Assembly: GCF_047272945.1 (NCBI RefSeq)
Contig: NZ_JBKOPS010000005.1
Coordinates: 186,001 to 250,000, forward strand
Length of the DNA: 64,000 bases
Direction of reading: 5' to 3'
Source: Rubrolithibacter danxiaensis
Lineage (GTDB): Bacteria; Bacteroidota; Bacteroidia; Sphingobacteriales; Sphingobacteriaceae
Shown piece after piece: positions 16,978-26,917 of this stretch. Made by a program: the position numbers and the translations under genes. Each line of letters starts with the position of its first letter. Positions within the stretch are counted from its first letter, which is position 1. The notes below the pieces were generated by a model. That model worked only from the letters and a program-made list of their open reading frames with translations. It made no database searches and was not told the DNA's origin.

Positions 16978-17790
16978 CTAGCTTACAGACTGGCCTTGTT
17001 TTCTGGTTCTTCGCTTTGCTGCCTTAGGAACTTCCGGGTTGTCGTCATCATTATTCTGACCCTTGCTTTCTTTTTTTGCTTCCTGTTTAGTGGAATTAAT
17101 TTCCGCCTGTCCTTGTTTTTCACCCTTTGCTTCTTTATTGCTTAGGCGCTGCATATTGCCGCCATAAACAGTGACAGATTTGAATTGGGGATTAGCTTCA
17201 ACGAAATGCCGTTGTTCACTGCCATTCTGAACAAACGTTACCACCTGCCGGTTGCCTTTTTGAAGAGAGCTTAACAAGGCTGTTTTATCCTGCTCAGTGC
17301 TTAATTCCTTAATTGGATGCTTTGCCAACGCTTTCTCCAAATCAAATCCATAATTCTGATGGAATTGTTTTATTTTATAGTTTCCGTTTAGATCAGTCTC
17401 TTTCATATCAAGCTTGATCCATGCGTTGTAAATTTGTCCTTCTTTGTTGGTGAGATCCTTATTGACCGACCTTCCATTTAACAGGTTGTACGCCTCTTTT
17501 AAAGTGATGTTATGTTCCTTATTCAGATAAAAAGTTTGGTTCATCACCTCAGGCTTATTTTCCTGTTTCATTGTCAGGTCGTACTTATTAAAAAAGTACA
17601 TGTCACTCTGATCGGATTTTCTGAAATGAAGGACAGCGGCTGTCGAGTCCTTACCGAAACTTCCCTGATGGTACAGCAGAAACTGAGGACTCTGCTTCTG
17701 CATCTTTTCCTTCAATTCGTTTTCCAAGCCTTCTCCGAAGCCGGTAAACTTTACCTGATCTCTTAAGTACTCAAAATTTTTCTGGTTCAT
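16978..17790 (-). CDS. conserved conjugative-element protein
   Basis: A 270-aa soluble protein widely conserved near tra operons of Bacteroidota. Characteristic blocks are FEYLRDQVKFTGFGEGLE, the strand-rich FRKSDQSDMYFFNKYDLTM, and LLNGRSVNKDLTNKEGQIYN with KHPIKEL. The tail from about residue 220 is highly charged and low-complexity, ending in a KRRTRK basic cluster, possibly for nucleic-acid binding. No enzyme motif seen. It is co-transcribed with traN. Confidence 0.75.
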   Translation of the reverse strand: MNQKNFEYLRDQVKFTGFGEGLENELKEKMQKQSPQFLLYHQGSFGKDSTAAVLHFRKSDQSDMYFFNKYDLTMKQENKPEVMNQTFYLNKEHNITLKEAYNLLNGRSVNKDLTNKEGQIYNAWIKLDMKETDLNGNYKIKQFHQNYGFDLEKALAKHPIKELSTEQDKTALLSSLQKGNRQVVTFVQNGSEQRHFVEANPQFKSVTVYGGNMQRLSNKEAKGEKQGQAEINSTKQEAKKESKGQNNDDDNPEVPKAAKRRTRKQGQSVS

Positions 17791-17834
17791 AAGTTTTAGA
17801 ATTTATCGGGTTTAATTATAAGATTATTTGGGCT

Positions 17835-18686
17835 TCAATTCACCAACGATTGGGCATCTACTATAGTTGAACTGTAAATTTTAAGCTCTAAATGCCTTCC
17901 GCCATTTTTTTCCATGACCTGGATTTTGAAATTCTTTTTATCGGGAATCGTAAATTTTGGTAGGGCAAAGACAAACACCTGCTCAGCCTTTCCGGCAATA
18001 GACACTGGATGACCATAGGTATATAGTGGTTTGATTTCATTTTCCTGAGCAGCGGTTCGTTTAGATTTTTTCTGATCGCAGATAAAGAATCGAAGCTGAT
18101 CGATGTCGAAGCTGATATTGGAGTGATTCTCTAACTGAATTTGCCAATACATGACGTTATCCTTAATGAATAAACCCTTTAAGCTGAGTTCCATCTGATC
18201 TTTTTTATCCCGGATACCGCGAATTGTTCTTTCTTCACCCGCAGCCTGCTTAGCGCACGCTTCAATGTCCGCTTCATTTGCTCCACTATTTGAGAAGAAA
18301 GCATCAGCTTCCTTTTTGCCCCTTTCTCGGGCATATCGGATATTCAGTATAGAAGGATTTTCAACATAGTTTAACAAGTAGGAATAAAGTCTGCCATCCG
18401 CAGTGATCACGGTGAGATTAGTCTCTTTAAAGTTTTCTTTGCCAGCTTTTACCTGTAGTACATTTTCAACACCTTTCGCTTTTTGAACAAGTATATCTTT
18501 ACTGCCTCTGTCCACACTTTTGATGGCATATGGAAATATCAGGTTGCTGGTTTTCGAATAGGTAATATCCAAGTGGTAAGGCTCAATTACCGAGATTATA
18601 GGTTCTGATATACGTTGAGCGGATGCTCGAATATTGGTAAGCACAAGGAAAATTCCTGTTATCATTACTGCACTGATCGTTTTCAT
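17835..18686 (-). CDS. traN: conjugal transfer protein TraN
   Basis: A 283-aa protein of the Bacteroides-type TraN family, thought to form part of the outer-membrane core of the transfer apparatus (VirB9-like position). A signal peptide (ending about ASAQ, residue 24) is followed by YHLDITYSKTSNLIFPYAIKS, the family's typical beta region binding the membrane partner, and a C-terminal beta domain (WQIQLENHSNISFDIDQLRFF). It is 37 nt after traM. Assignment rests on these blocks and on operon position. Confidence 0.9.
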   Translation of the reverse strand: MKTISAVMITGIFLVLTNIRASAQRISEPIISVIEPYHLDITYSKTSNLIFPYAIKSVDRGSKDILVQKAKGVENVLQVKAGKENFKETNLTVITADGRLYSYLLNYVENPSILNIRYARERGKKEADAFFSNSGANEADIEACAKQAAGEERTIRGIRDKKDQMELSLKGLFIKDNVMYWQIQLENHSNISFDIDQLRFFICDQKKSKRTAAQENEIKPLYTYGHPVSIAGKAEQVFVFALPKFTIPDKKNFKIQVMEKNGGRHLELKIYSSTIVDAQSLVN

Positions 18687-18723
18687 TGTTGGAATTTTAA
18701 GTAAATGAATTATCCTTTCTTAT

Positions 18724-20031
18724 TTAGTTATACTGCTTTTGCTTCTCATCCAGTAGCAGTATTCGGTAGCCTGCTTTTACTGTTACTTTAACCTGTTTTA
18801 CTTTTTTGCTGAAAAGACTTCGGGCTGCATTAATTCCTGCACTGGCTGCCTGTGCTCCGAGTGAAGGATCTAATGTGGTGATTCCCAACCCCTGAACAGC
18901 ACGGTCTGCAGACTGTTTAGCAGCATCACGGGTGATTGCTCCCGGAATATAAATACCCTCTAATCCATCCAGATCATACACCGATAGTTCTATGGGGAAA
19001 AGTGAATTTTTATAGCGGATGCTATTGATTTTAAGGTTCAGGCGTTCTCCATTCAGAGAAGCGATTCCAAACAGAAAATTATTTTTGGGAATGCGTGTTC
19101 CATTGATATAGATATCCTGAAGCAGCCGAAGCTTGACTGTCGAACCGGCCACTAGTGTTTGCGTTTCATGGATCACGGTTTGAATAGCATTCGGTTCATT
19201 TGCAGAAACATTAAAATCATCAAATGAAAAAAATCCGTTGGATAGACTGATAAAATGAGTATCAGATGCAACCGAACGATTATCCAGTAAAGAAACTAGA
19301 TCATCTGGACTATTCGCATTTACAGCGAATACTTGTCCCTGTTCTGCTTCAGAGACTTCTCTCAGCCTTTCCTTTACCCGCTCTGGGTGTTGTATATCCA
19401 GTATCTTTTCAAGCATGCCATTTAACTGCTGCATTTCAGGATCTTCCCCATCGCCTTGGCTCACCGATGTCATCATCTGTTCAAGCCTGTCAATATCCTG
19501 ACTACTAACTCCGGTATTGTTTTCGTCAAGATCTGAACTTTTAGTATCTGACTGCTTTTGAACTGCTGGAGGCTGGTCCAGTATTTTATTAAGCTTTTCC
19601 AGTTTTTGGTAAACTTTTGTTTCGTTAGGATCAGAATAAGCAGAGCCAGTATAAGGAGAGGTATTGATATGACTAGCAGTGCTGTTTTTATGTTCCCATT
19701 CATTCGCTGAAGAACCGGCTTCAGGCAAAGCGCTTGTATTAGGATAATTATAATAAGGGTCATTTTTCATCTGCTCTTTAAGCTTTACAGAATCCGAAGC
19801 CGCCTTTTCATAGTAGCTGAGTTTATCCAGCGACTTATCCTCTTTAAGGTAAGCATCAGGCAACTTCATATTAAAGCCTTTTTGGGATGCTACTTGGGCA
19901 TTGGCTGCACTTGTTTTACCCCCTCCGAGTGCCCAAAACATCAGGGTTATAAAAGGCAGTACCAATAGTGGCAGCACCATGAAGAATTTACGCTGCCGGA
20001 TGAATTTGGGAGAATGGGTTTGTTGTTCCAT
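18724..20031 (-). CDS. traM: conjugal transfer protein TraM
   Basis: A 435-aa inner-membrane protein of the Bacteroides-type TraM family (VirB10-like position). The N-terminal helix (about residues 17-35; MVLPLLVLPFITLMFWALGG) is followed by a long polar, low-complexity periplasmic linker (to about residue 230), then the conserved C-terminal beta domain with VKLRLLQDIYINGTRIPKN and GVYDLDGLEGIYIPGA-type blocks. It bridges the inner and outer membranes. It overlaps the operon logic of traN and the TraL-like gene (5 nt gap). Confidence 0.9.
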   Translation of the reverse strand: MEQQTHSPKFIRQRKFFMVLPLLVLPFITLMFWALGGGKTSAANAQVASQKGFNMKLPDAYLKEDKSLDKLSYYEKAASDSVKLKEQMKNDPYYNYPNTSALPEAGSSANEWEHKNSTASHINTSPYTGSAYSDPNETKVYQKLEKLNKILDQPPAVQKQSDTKSSDLDENNTGVSSQDIDRLEQMMTSVSQGDGEDPEMQQLNGMLEKILDIQHPERVKERLREVSEAEQGQVFAVNANSPDDLVSLLDNRSVASDTHFISLSNGFFSFDDFNVSANEPNAIQTVIHETQTLVAGSTVKLRLLQDIYINGTRIPKNNFLFGIASLNGERLNLKINSIRYKNSLFPIELSVYDLDGLEGIYIPGAITRDAAKQSADRAVQGLGITTLDPSLGAQAASAGINAARSLFSKKVKQVKVTVKAGYRILLLDEKQKQYN

Positions 20032-20036
20032 AGCTG

Positions 20037-20528
20037 TTAGTTTTTATTTTGTGACTGATAAATGTTTTCGATGAGCTTAATACTATCCATTAAATCAGGG
20101 TTATGCTTAACAATACTATCGTATCGTTCTTTACCCAAAGGTGAATTTGAAAGGTTGTCCAGGTACGCTTTGAAGTGATGAATCTTTTGATATGCATCTT
20201 CATTTATTACAATGGAAGCTTTAGTATTTTCATCACCGGGCAGTTGAGCATATCCTGGCTTTTTAATGGATGCTATTTCAAAGGAAAGTGTGTATTTACC
20301 TAAAAGGCTGTCTGATATGAGGTAAATACTGTATGTGCTTGCGAAAAAGCAAAACAGCAGCAGCATGACAACCTTCACTTTAACCGATAAACGTTCGGTT
20401 TTTCGCTGCATCCATGCAGCCCAACCTGCTTGCATTCGCATGCACTCTCTGAGAATGCTACCTTCAATTTTATCCTGAACATCCTTTTGTCCGATGGCAT
20501 TTCGATTTTTCTTATTACTGATTACCAT
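20037..20528 (-). CDS. TraL-like membrane protein
   Basis: A 163-aa protein with a cytoplasmic, basic N-terminus and one membrane helix at about 52-70 (VKVVMLLLFCFFASTYSIYL), and a periplasmic C-terminal domain of helices. It occupies the traL position between traK and traM, and it is separated by only 3 and 5 nt from its neighbours. The protein family is poorly conserved, so the TraL label is by position. Confidence 0.65.
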   Translation of the reverse strand: MVISNKKNRNAIGQKDVQDKIEGSILRECMRMQAGWAAWMQRKTERLSVKVKVVMLLLFCFFASTYSIYLISDSLLGKYTLSFEIASIKKPGYAQLPGDENTKASIVINEDAYQKIHHFKAYLDNLSNSPLGKERYDSIVKHNPDLMDSIKLIENIYQSQNKN

Positions 20529-20531
20529 AAC

Positions 20532-21149
20532 TTATCGATTTTCAATTTTCAAATCCCTGTTTTCAATGATGCGCCAACGCTCAATCAGGAAGCCGTGAGG
20601 GTTATTATCACTTCTGGAGACATTACGCAAATACCCTTCAGTAATTAAGCTTCTGGAAACGATACTTGTCGTACGGATGATCTGCTGGTTAGCGTAGCAG
20701 CGGAAGTAATAGGGATACTGGCTAACATCTACCGTAACGCTGTCTATGTTTATCTGCTGACTGATATTACCGGCAATGATATTGGAGTAATAGCTGTTCT
20801 CTTTGAGATTATCATATTCTCTTTTTGCAGAAGCATCAGCCAGGTAGAGGGCTTTGGTGATATTCACTTTTATTACTTTGTCATCCGGGTCCAGCGTAAA
20901 GAAAAGCTGATGAAAGCTTTTTACATGATCCCTTGCTTCCACAGGGATATTTTCGTTCCGGTCTGAAGCATAAGCTTCGAGTGCCTTGCCATTTGCCAGG
21001 ATATAAATCTTACCTTGCATTTCGGATACCAGCCGGTAACTTTTATACAAACTGAATGCAGTAAGGAACACACATCCTGAAATCACAATCATGCTAAAGC
21101 TTCGGATATGGCGGAAAGCCGTATCTATTCTTTTTGTCTGTTTGAACAT
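20532..21149 (-). CDS. traK: conjugal transfer protein TraK
   Basis: A 205-aa bitopic inner-membrane protein of the Bacteroides-type TraK family (VirB8/5-like role). An N-terminal helix (about 19-37; FSMIVISGCVFLTAFSLYKS) is followed by a periplasmic NTF2-like domain with the family block ARDHVKSFHQLFFTLDPDD. The C-terminus contains GYLRNVSRSDNNPHGFLIERW, the conserved end of TraK. It lies between traJ (25 nt) and the TraL-like gene (3 nt). Confidence 0.92.
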   Translation of the reverse strand: MFKQTKRIDTAFRHIRSFSMIVISGCVFLTAFSLYKSYRLVSEMQGKIYILANGKALEAYASDRNENIPVEARDHVKSFHQLFFTLDPDDKVIKVNITKALYLADASAKREYDNLKENSYYSNIIAGNISQQINIDSVTVDVSQYPYYFRCYANQQIIRTTSIVSRSLITEGYLRNVSRSDNNPHGFLIERWRIIENRDLKIENR

Positions 21150-21174
21150 AATCTTAGTATTGAATAATGAATAC

Positions 21175-22383
21175 TTAGGAATTACCTTTTATTTTATTGC
21201 TCATAAATCCTGAAGAGGAATTGGCTCTCTCTGTGAAATAAGGTGATGAAGTACTGTGACCAGCCATACTTTGAGTGAACCTGCCCGCAGCGTTCCCCAT
21301 TGCATCTGCTGTCATACTTGCTCCTGCAACTGTTGTATTAACAACAGCCGTCGATGAACTGCTGAACATGCTGGTTACTCTTTGTACCAATGCACCCCCG
21401 CCTCCTGCGTGAACAATGGAATTAGCTACTGAAGGGACTGTAAAATAGCCGACAATGCCGATAATCATAAAGACGAGATAGGCCGCATCCGTAGAACTGA
21501 AGAAAGTATCTCCCGAACTCTCGATCTGGCCAATATCCAGTGCCAGCATCTTTTCCTGGATTTTACCGATAATTGCCCCGAAGATATTGGCAACCGGAAG
21601 CCATAAGAAGATATTAATGTAGCGGGCAAGCCAGGCAGTGAGGGTATGCTGGAAGCCATCAAATACGGCAATGCCAAAGACGAGTGGGCCTAATATGGAG
21701 AGGACTATTAATTGGAAAGTTCGCAGTGTATTGATGCAAAGTGCTGCCGCTTCAAATAATACCCTAAGCACTTCACTCATCCATTCCTTTACAGAATTAC
21801 GAAAGTTATAAGAGGCTTTCGCCATAGCAAACTTGACATCATTGCCGATACTTTCAAATATGCCTTCCTTGGAAGGATCAGCGCCATTATAAGTGTATTT
21901 ATACCACCTCTCCCGGTTACCCTCGCCCATTTCACCGACGTACATCTGCCAGGTGTTTGATTTCTTAATAGCTGCTTCTTTCTGTTTCAACAGTATTGCA
22001 ATAGCTTTATCAGAACCTTCTACCATTTCAGAGGTAGCGGTAACGGTAGGTTTCATCACCCCATTAATCATTGAGAGTATCGCCGGAAAAATCAGCACAC
22101 AAAAGCCGATGACGAATGGACGAAACAGCGGATAAAAATCAATGGGTTCTGCATTGGCGATGTGTCGCCAGACCCTTGAGGCGATATACCAGGTTGCGGC
22201 AAAGCCTGCTATTCCCTGTCCGATTCCGATGAGCTTGCTGCAAAGCGGCATCATCTCCTCATAAAGTTGATCCAGCACTCCCTGGAGGCCGCTCATTTCG
22301 TTTGCTAAGCCTTGTGCCTGACTAAATTGTGGCAATATCATTCCCACTGCTGCGATGATTGCAGCTCTTTCCCACCTTGCCAT
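21175..22383 (-). CDS. traJ: conjugal transfer protein TraJ
   Basis: A 402-aa polytopic inner-membrane protein of the Bacteroides-type TraJ family (VirB6-like channel). It has about six hydrophobic segments, an N-terminal signal-like segment, and the conserved blocks IASRVWRHIANAEPIDFYPLF and ARYINIFLWLPVANIFGAII. The C-terminus is glycine/serine/threonine-rich, an extended soluble tail. The complete gene lies between the TraI-like genes and traK. Confidence 0.92.
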   Translation of the reverse strand: MARWERAAIIAAVGMILPQFSQAQGLANEMSGLQGVLDQLYEEMMPLCSKLIGIGQGIAGFAATWYIASRVWRHIANAEPIDFYPLFRPFVIGFCVLIFPAILSMINGVMKPTVTATSEMVEGSDKAIAILLKQKEAAIKKSNTWQMYVGEMGEGNRERWYKYTYNGADPSKEGIFESIGNDVKFAMAKASYNFRNSVKEWMSEVLRVLFEAAALCINTLRTFQLIVLSILGPLVFGIAVFDGFQHTLTAWLARYINIFLWLPVANIFGAIIGKIQEKMLALDIGQIESSGDTFFSSTDAAYLVFMIIGIVGYFTVPSVANSIVHAGGGGALVQRVTSMFSSSSTAVVNTTVAGASMTADAMGNAAGRFTQSMAGHSTSSPYFTERANSSSGFMSNKIKGNS

Positions 22384-22393
22384 AAAAATTTAT

Positions 22394-23026
22394 TTAATTG
22401 GTTAATCCATAGATGTTGCGAATGGTATTTACATCATTCCTTTCTTTCGCTCTCTGCAGGGCCAGCACTGTTGTATTATTGTTGAAATATCTAAGGAACT
22501 GTAATTTGTCCTGCATATCCATACAGATGTTATCAATAGCTTTGAGGCGTTCGTCATCGGACATTCGCAATTTATCAGAAGTAATGATCGTTGCCAGATC
22601 ATCCAGGTTATTCAAACTCTGTTTGAATAGGTTATTGTAAACCCTGCCTAAATAATCCAGTTCCGGGGAAGTGAAATTACTATCCTGTTTAAAGCGGCGA
22701 TAAGCCATTTTATATTCTTTTACCAGTATTAGCTGGTAATTGATGATGTCGGCTACCTTTTTATAGTTCCTGACCGCAGGACTTACCTCCATCAATTCGT
22801 CAAGAAAGGTTTTATGTAAGCTGAAATTACCCTCTGATAAATCCTTAATGTTGTTATAGCCTGAGCTGATGATCTGGTAACCTTTTTTCATATCAGTCAG
22901 AATTTGCTTTAACTGCGTCAGCTTCTCTACGTTCAGCAATAATTGCTGCACTTCCTGGCTTTGGGCAGAGGATTTAAGATTGATCCCGATATTTAAAATA
23001 ATGAATAGTACGACGGTCCTTTTCAT
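22394..23026 (-). CDS. TraI-like conjugal transfer protein, copy 3
   Basis: A periplasmic helical protein of about 210 aa. Signal peptide MKRTVVLFIILNIGINLKSS, followed by helices with YQIISSGYNNIKDLSEGNFSLHK and DDERLKAIDNICMDMQDK. I chose the ATG at 23026; an upstream in-frame ATG at 23056 would overlap the preceding gene by 29 nt. It is one of three tandem TraI-like paralogues; the family is often misnamed TerB. Function in the transfer pore is not known. Confidence 0.8.
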   Translation of the reverse strand: MKRTVVLFIILNIGINLKSSAQSQEVQQLLLNVEKLTQLKQILTDMKKGYQIISSGYNNIKDLSEGNFSLHKTFLDELMEVSPAVRNYKKVADIINYQLILVKEYKMAYRRFKQDSNFTSPELDYLGRVYNNLFKQSLNNLDDLATIITSDKLRMSDDERLKAIDNICMDMQDKLQFLRYFNNNTTVLALQRAKERNDVNTIRNIYGLTN

Positions 23027-23027
23027 T

Positions 23028-23675
23028 TTATTTGTTTTTAATGCCGTACAAAGCACGGCTGATTTGAGTATCGTTTTTCACTTGCATCCGAGCAGCGGCC
23101 AGCAATATTGCTTCATTGCCAAAGTCTTTGACGAATGAATACTTATCCTCCATATCGGTATATAATTTATCAATACTTTTCAGGCGTTCATCATCCTTCA
23201 TTTCGAGTTTTCCGTTAGTAGTAAGGGTAATCAGTTCATCAATTGTACCGGCACAATCATCCAGTAATCTTTTAAATACCCTGCCGATATAATTTATCTC
23301 ATCCTGATTAAAAGCGCCGCTTTCCTTTGTTTTAGTATAGGCATGATAGTAAGCCTGAATGATGTCTTGTTGGAGGAAAATAATATCAGCAACTTTAGCA
23401 TAGTTTCTAATTTTAGGATTGACATTCTGTAATGAATTGAAGTAATCCGTATGCAGGTTAAGTTCTCCATGTTTAAGATCCCTTATGGTTTTTAATCCTT
23501 TGTGGGCAATCGAATACCCTTTATTTACATATCCCAGGTAAACCTGCAGGACTGCGATTTGCTGGATGAGGTATTTCTTTTGCGTCTTTTTCTGCCTGAA
23601 CCATTCAGAAAAAGTCTGTGCTTGTGTTGAATCAACAAATACGGCAAGCAGCGATAGAATAATTAGCTTTTTCAT
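23028..23675 (-). CDS. TraI-like conjugal transfer protein, copy 2
   Basis: A 215-aa exported helical protein, second of three tandem paralogues. The signal peptide ends about AQ (residue 20). Shared blocks with its neighbour are GYSIAHKGLKTIRDLKHGEL, NYAKVADIIFLQQDIIQAY and DDERLKSIDKLYTDMEDKY, and a C-terminal YGIKNK. It starts 11 nt after copy 1's stop and ends one nt before copy 3's start. Probably a periplasmic component or assembly factor of the T4SS. Confidence 0.8.
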   Translation of the reverse strand: MKKLIILSLLAVFVDSTQAQTFSEWFRQKKTQKKYLIQQIAVLQVYLGYVNKGYSIAHKGLKTIRDLKHGELNLHTDYFNSLQNVNPKIRNYAKVADIIFLQQDIIQAYYHAYTKTKESGAFNQDEINYIGRVFKRLLDDCAGTIDELITLTTNGKLEMKDDERLKSIDKLYTDMEDKYSFVKDFGNEAILLAAARMQVKNDTQISRALYGIKNK

Positions 23676-23686
23676 AATCTGAACTT

Positions 23687-24364
23687 TTATTGAATACCGT
23701 ATAATTTTTTCACTACATCCACATCATTTTTAGCTTTGGCACGTTGCAGGCTCAGTAGTATATTCTGCTGGTTAAATTTTATCAGGTCATAATAGTTGGC
23801 GTCTACATGATCAGCTGCGGTATTAATAATTTGTAGTCGCTTGGCATCACTCATTTGAGTAGTAAATGAGTGAATCACTAAGAAAACCTGGTCGATATTT
23901 TTGGTGCTCTGATCAAGTATCCCAGAGTAAACTTCGGACATATAATCTAATTCATCCTGAGTAAAATGCTTATCCTGTTTAAATAAGCTCCATGCTCGCT
24001 GATATTCTTTCACAAGCAGCACCTGCTTTTGACTGATTTCTTTAATCCGGTTGTAATAGGAGATAATGGATTTGACCTGATATAGCTCTTCATAGTAATC
24101 TTTGTACAATTTCCGCTGCTTTGCAGTCCATTCCGAAATTTCATCGAGCTTTAATTTGGACATCGCATTTTCCAGAACCTTCTGTGCATTCTGCAGCCAG
24201 ATCGTTTTATTCTGCAATCGCTGAATCTTCAGATCAACCGCACGGATTACTTTTTTAACACCTGCTTTGATAATTTCTGCTATAGGAATCTGTGCCTGTG
24301 TTTTTTGAACCGGTGTTATTGTTCCCAGCATCACTATTCCCAGTACCACCAATAACTTTTTCAT
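23687..24364 (-). CDS. traI: conjugal transfer protein TraI
   Basis: A 225-aa exported coiled-coil protein in the TraI position directly downstream of traG. Signal peptide MKKLLVVLGIVMLGTITPVQ. Long helices follow (LQNKTIWLQNAQKVLENAMS, DEISEWTAKQRKLYKDYYEE), and a C-terminal YGIQ shared with its two paralogues downstream. The block QNKTIWLQNAQK is the family's hallmark. Role in T4SS assembly is inferred from conservation. Confidence 0.85.
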   Translation of the reverse strand: MKKLLVVLGIVMLGTITPVQKTQAQIPIAEIIKAGVKKVIRAVDLKIQRLQNKTIWLQNAQKVLENAMSKLKLDEISEWTAKQRKLYKDYYEELYQVKSIISYYNRIKEISQKQVLLVKEYQRAWSLFKQDKHFTQDELDYMSEVYSGILDQSTKNIDQVFLVIHSFTTQMSDAKRLQIINTAADHVDANYYDLIKFNQQNILLSLQRAKAKNDVDVVKKLYGIQ

Positions 24365-24388
24365 ACTATTATATATTTAAGATTATTA

Positions 24389-26863
24389 CTAAGCTGTACC
24401 TGTTTTTATATCCCTTGCTAAGGCTGCTATACCTTTTTTTATATCGCTATATTTCTGAGCATACTGCATGACTTTTACTTTTTCAGTTTCTTCAGTAGTA
24501 TAAGCCAGATATTCTTCGACGGACACTTCAGTCCGGTAAACTTTAGAGAGCATTCCGCCTAAACTGATAAAAACTTCCTTATATTTTCTTGCCGGATCAT
24601 TGGCCTTATTAACCGATAAGACTAAAGCCTTTTCTTTTTCTGTCAAGCCGAGCAGTTCCTGTATCTGTTCAAATTTGTTCTGGTATTTCGACTGGTCTAA
24701 GAGTATTTTACAATCGCTATTGTTGATAATAGCCTGTTTTACTACCGGGGAACTGATGATGTCTTCTACTTCCTGGGTTACTACAACGGCTTCGCCAAAG
24801 AATTTACGGACGGTCTTAAAGAGGTATTTGATGTATTCTGCCATGCCTTCCCTAGCGATTGCTTTCCAGGCTTCTTCGATTAATATCATCTTTCGGACAC
24901 CTTTCAGCTTACGCATTTTACTAATGAAGACTTCCATGATAATGATGGTTACCACCGGGAAGAGGATGGGATGATCTTTGATATTATCCAGCTCGAAAAC
25001 GATAAAGCGTTCATTCAGGAGATTCAGATTCTGAGACGCATTAAGCAGGTAATCAAATTCGCCGCCTTCATAGTATGGACGCAGTACATAGAGAAAATTA
25101 CTTACATCAAAGTCCTTTTCTTTTACTTTGTCATTGATCAATATCTCAACAAACTCTTCCCGCAGAAAATCATAAAAGCTGTTGAAGCAGGGAAATAGAT
25201 TTTTGTTTTTATCCAGCTTTTCATAGTAAAGCTGTAAGGCATTGGATAAGGCTACATACTCACTACGATGAAATACTTCATTGTCTTTTTTCCATAAGGC
25301 CAGTAATAGCGCCTTTATACTTTCTTTTTTTTCGGTATCTAAGCTGTCTCCTTCGCCAATGTAAAAAGGGTTAAAGCGTATTGGGTTTGTTTCATTGTAG
25401 GTAAAATAATAGCCATTCACCATATCACATAAGCCCTTATAGCTGTGTCCGACATCGACTAAAACGATGTGCGTTCCCTGTTCATAATAAGAACGCACCA
25501 TGTGATTAGTGAAAAAACTTTTCCCTGAGCCGGAAGGGCCTAAAATGAATTTATTACGGTTCGTGCAGATACCTTTCGTGACCGGCTCATCGCTAATATC
25601 CACATGTACCGGCTTGCCGGTAAGCCGGTCGCCGAGCCGAAGACCAACCGGACTTAATGAAGAGCGGTAATTGGTTTCCAGATTTAGAAAGCACGCCGCC
25701 TGTTCAGCAAATGTATCAAAGGTGTCGTTTATGGGAAAGTCCGCCTCATTACCAGGAATCCCTGCCCAAAATATCTGCGGTGCCCCGACCGTTTCTTGCT
25801 TAGCAGCAGCATCCATTTGTCCTAATCCGGAAGATACCAAGTTTTTGAGATCTTTAAGTTTATCCTTTTTGGATGCCCAAACCAGTATATTGAAATGTGC
25901 TTTTACCGGGAGACGCTGCTGGCTGATGGCCTCGTTCAGAAAATCATTCACCGCGTCCCTCGCTATTGAGTTTTCACGGGAATATGCTGACAGGGATTGC
26001 AGCCTCAACCGCTTGCTTTCGAGCTTTTGAATAGTTTTTTGTGCATCCTCAATAAAAATGTATTGGTTGTAAATATGATTGCAGGGTAAAAGCTGACCCA
26101 ATGTAGAAGCAAAGCCAATACTAAATTTTGTTTTGTCGGTAGAATATTTGTCGTAATTAATTCTTGAACCGCATAATGCGGGGAGATCAGCAGCATCACC
26201 TAAGGTATAAAGCTGGCAATGCTGATCGCCTACCTGAATGCTTTCATTGAAAGTTATATCTTTTAGGAACAACTCATGCCGACTTGAAGCCAGGTAACAA
26301 TAACGTTCAATTAAACCCATTCGTCGGTTTTGGCTCAACAGTTCTTCATCTTTCAACTGTATAAGCTGTACAAATCCACTGTCTTCCAGTATTCTTTTAA
26401 ACTGCCCGGCACTATCCAGAAAATCCTGTAATAGCTGCTGATTGAGTGTTTGTTCCGGCACAATAGATTTACGCAGAAGGTTGGAAAACAAGGAAGAGGC
26501 TGGTTTTCTGCCTGCCGGTTTTTTAGTGAGCAATATATAACAGCTATGGTCTAAAAAAGGACGTTCATTAAAAAAACGTTCACTGCTGAACGAAAGGAAG
26601 CTGGTATCTTCACGAGTAAAATCCGGCTTATAGCTGCGGTCTATAAACCAGTCCTGTTTGTGGAATACAGACAGCTTCGGCAATACCTTGATAGCTTTAA
26701 CCCAAGCCTGGTGAAAGGCTTCATACTCTTGATCCGACAGCGTAAATATTTCGGGCAGTTCAGCCTTAAATACTACTGTTATATCTCCTTGAGCAGATAA
26801 GATACAATCCTGTTCTACACCTAATATTGGCAAAATACCCTCCAACTGCTTTTCCATCTTCAC
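24389..26863 (-). CDS. traG: conjugal transfer ATPase TraG (VirB4-like)
   Basis: An 824-aa cytoplasmic/membrane-associated AAA+-like ATPase that powers T4SS assembly. The Walker A GPSGSGKS lies near residues 442-449, Walker B in KMILIEEAWKAI (near 657), and the Bacteroides TraG N-terminal domain carries SRHELFLKDITFNESIQVGD. It is complete, and distinct from the coupling protein VirD4, which is absent here. It lies just upstream of the TraI genes. Confidence 0.95.
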   Translation of the reverse strand: MKMEKQLEGILPILGVEQDCILSAQGDITVVFKAELPEIFTLSDQEYEAFHQAWVKAIKVLPKLSVFHKQDWFIDRSYKPDFTREDTSFLSFSSERFFNERPFLDHSCYILLTKKPAGRKPASSLFSNLLRKSIVPEQTLNQQLLQDFLDSAGQFKRILEDSGFVQLIQLKDEELLSQNRRMGLIERYCYLASSRHELFLKDITFNESIQVGDQHCQLYTLGDAADLPALCGSRINYDKYSTDKTKFSIGFASTLGQLLPCNHIYNQYIFIEDAQKTIQKLESKRLRLQSLSAYSRENSIARDAVNDFLNEAISQQRLPVKAHFNILVWASKKDKLKDLKNLVSSGLGQMDAAAKQETVGAPQIFWAGIPGNEADFPINDTFDTFAEQAACFLNLETNYRSSLSPVGLRLGDRLTGKPVHVDISDEPVTKGICTNRNKFILGPSGSGKSFFTNHMVRSYYEQGTHIVLVDVGHSYKGLCDMVNGYYFTYNETNPIRFNPFYIGEGDSLDTEKKESIKALLLALWKKDNEVFHRSEYVALSNALQLYYEKLDKNKNLFPCFNSFYDFLREEFVEILINDKVKEKDFDVSNFLYVLRPYYEGGEFDYLLNASQNLNLLNERFIVFELDNIKDHPILFPVVTIIIMEVFISKMRKLKGVRKMILIEEAWKAIAREGMAEYIKYLFKTVRKFFGEAVVVTQEVEDIISSPVVKQAIINNSDCKILLDQSKYQNKFEQIQELLGLTEKEKALVLSVNKANDPARKYKEVFISLGGMLSKVYRTEVSVEEYLAYTTEETEKVKVMQYAQKYSDIKKGIAALARDIKTGTA

Positions 26864-26917
26864 TTATTTATATGTTTTCAATACTGGTTATCCGATCCCT
26901 ATGTTATCAGTTTATCA

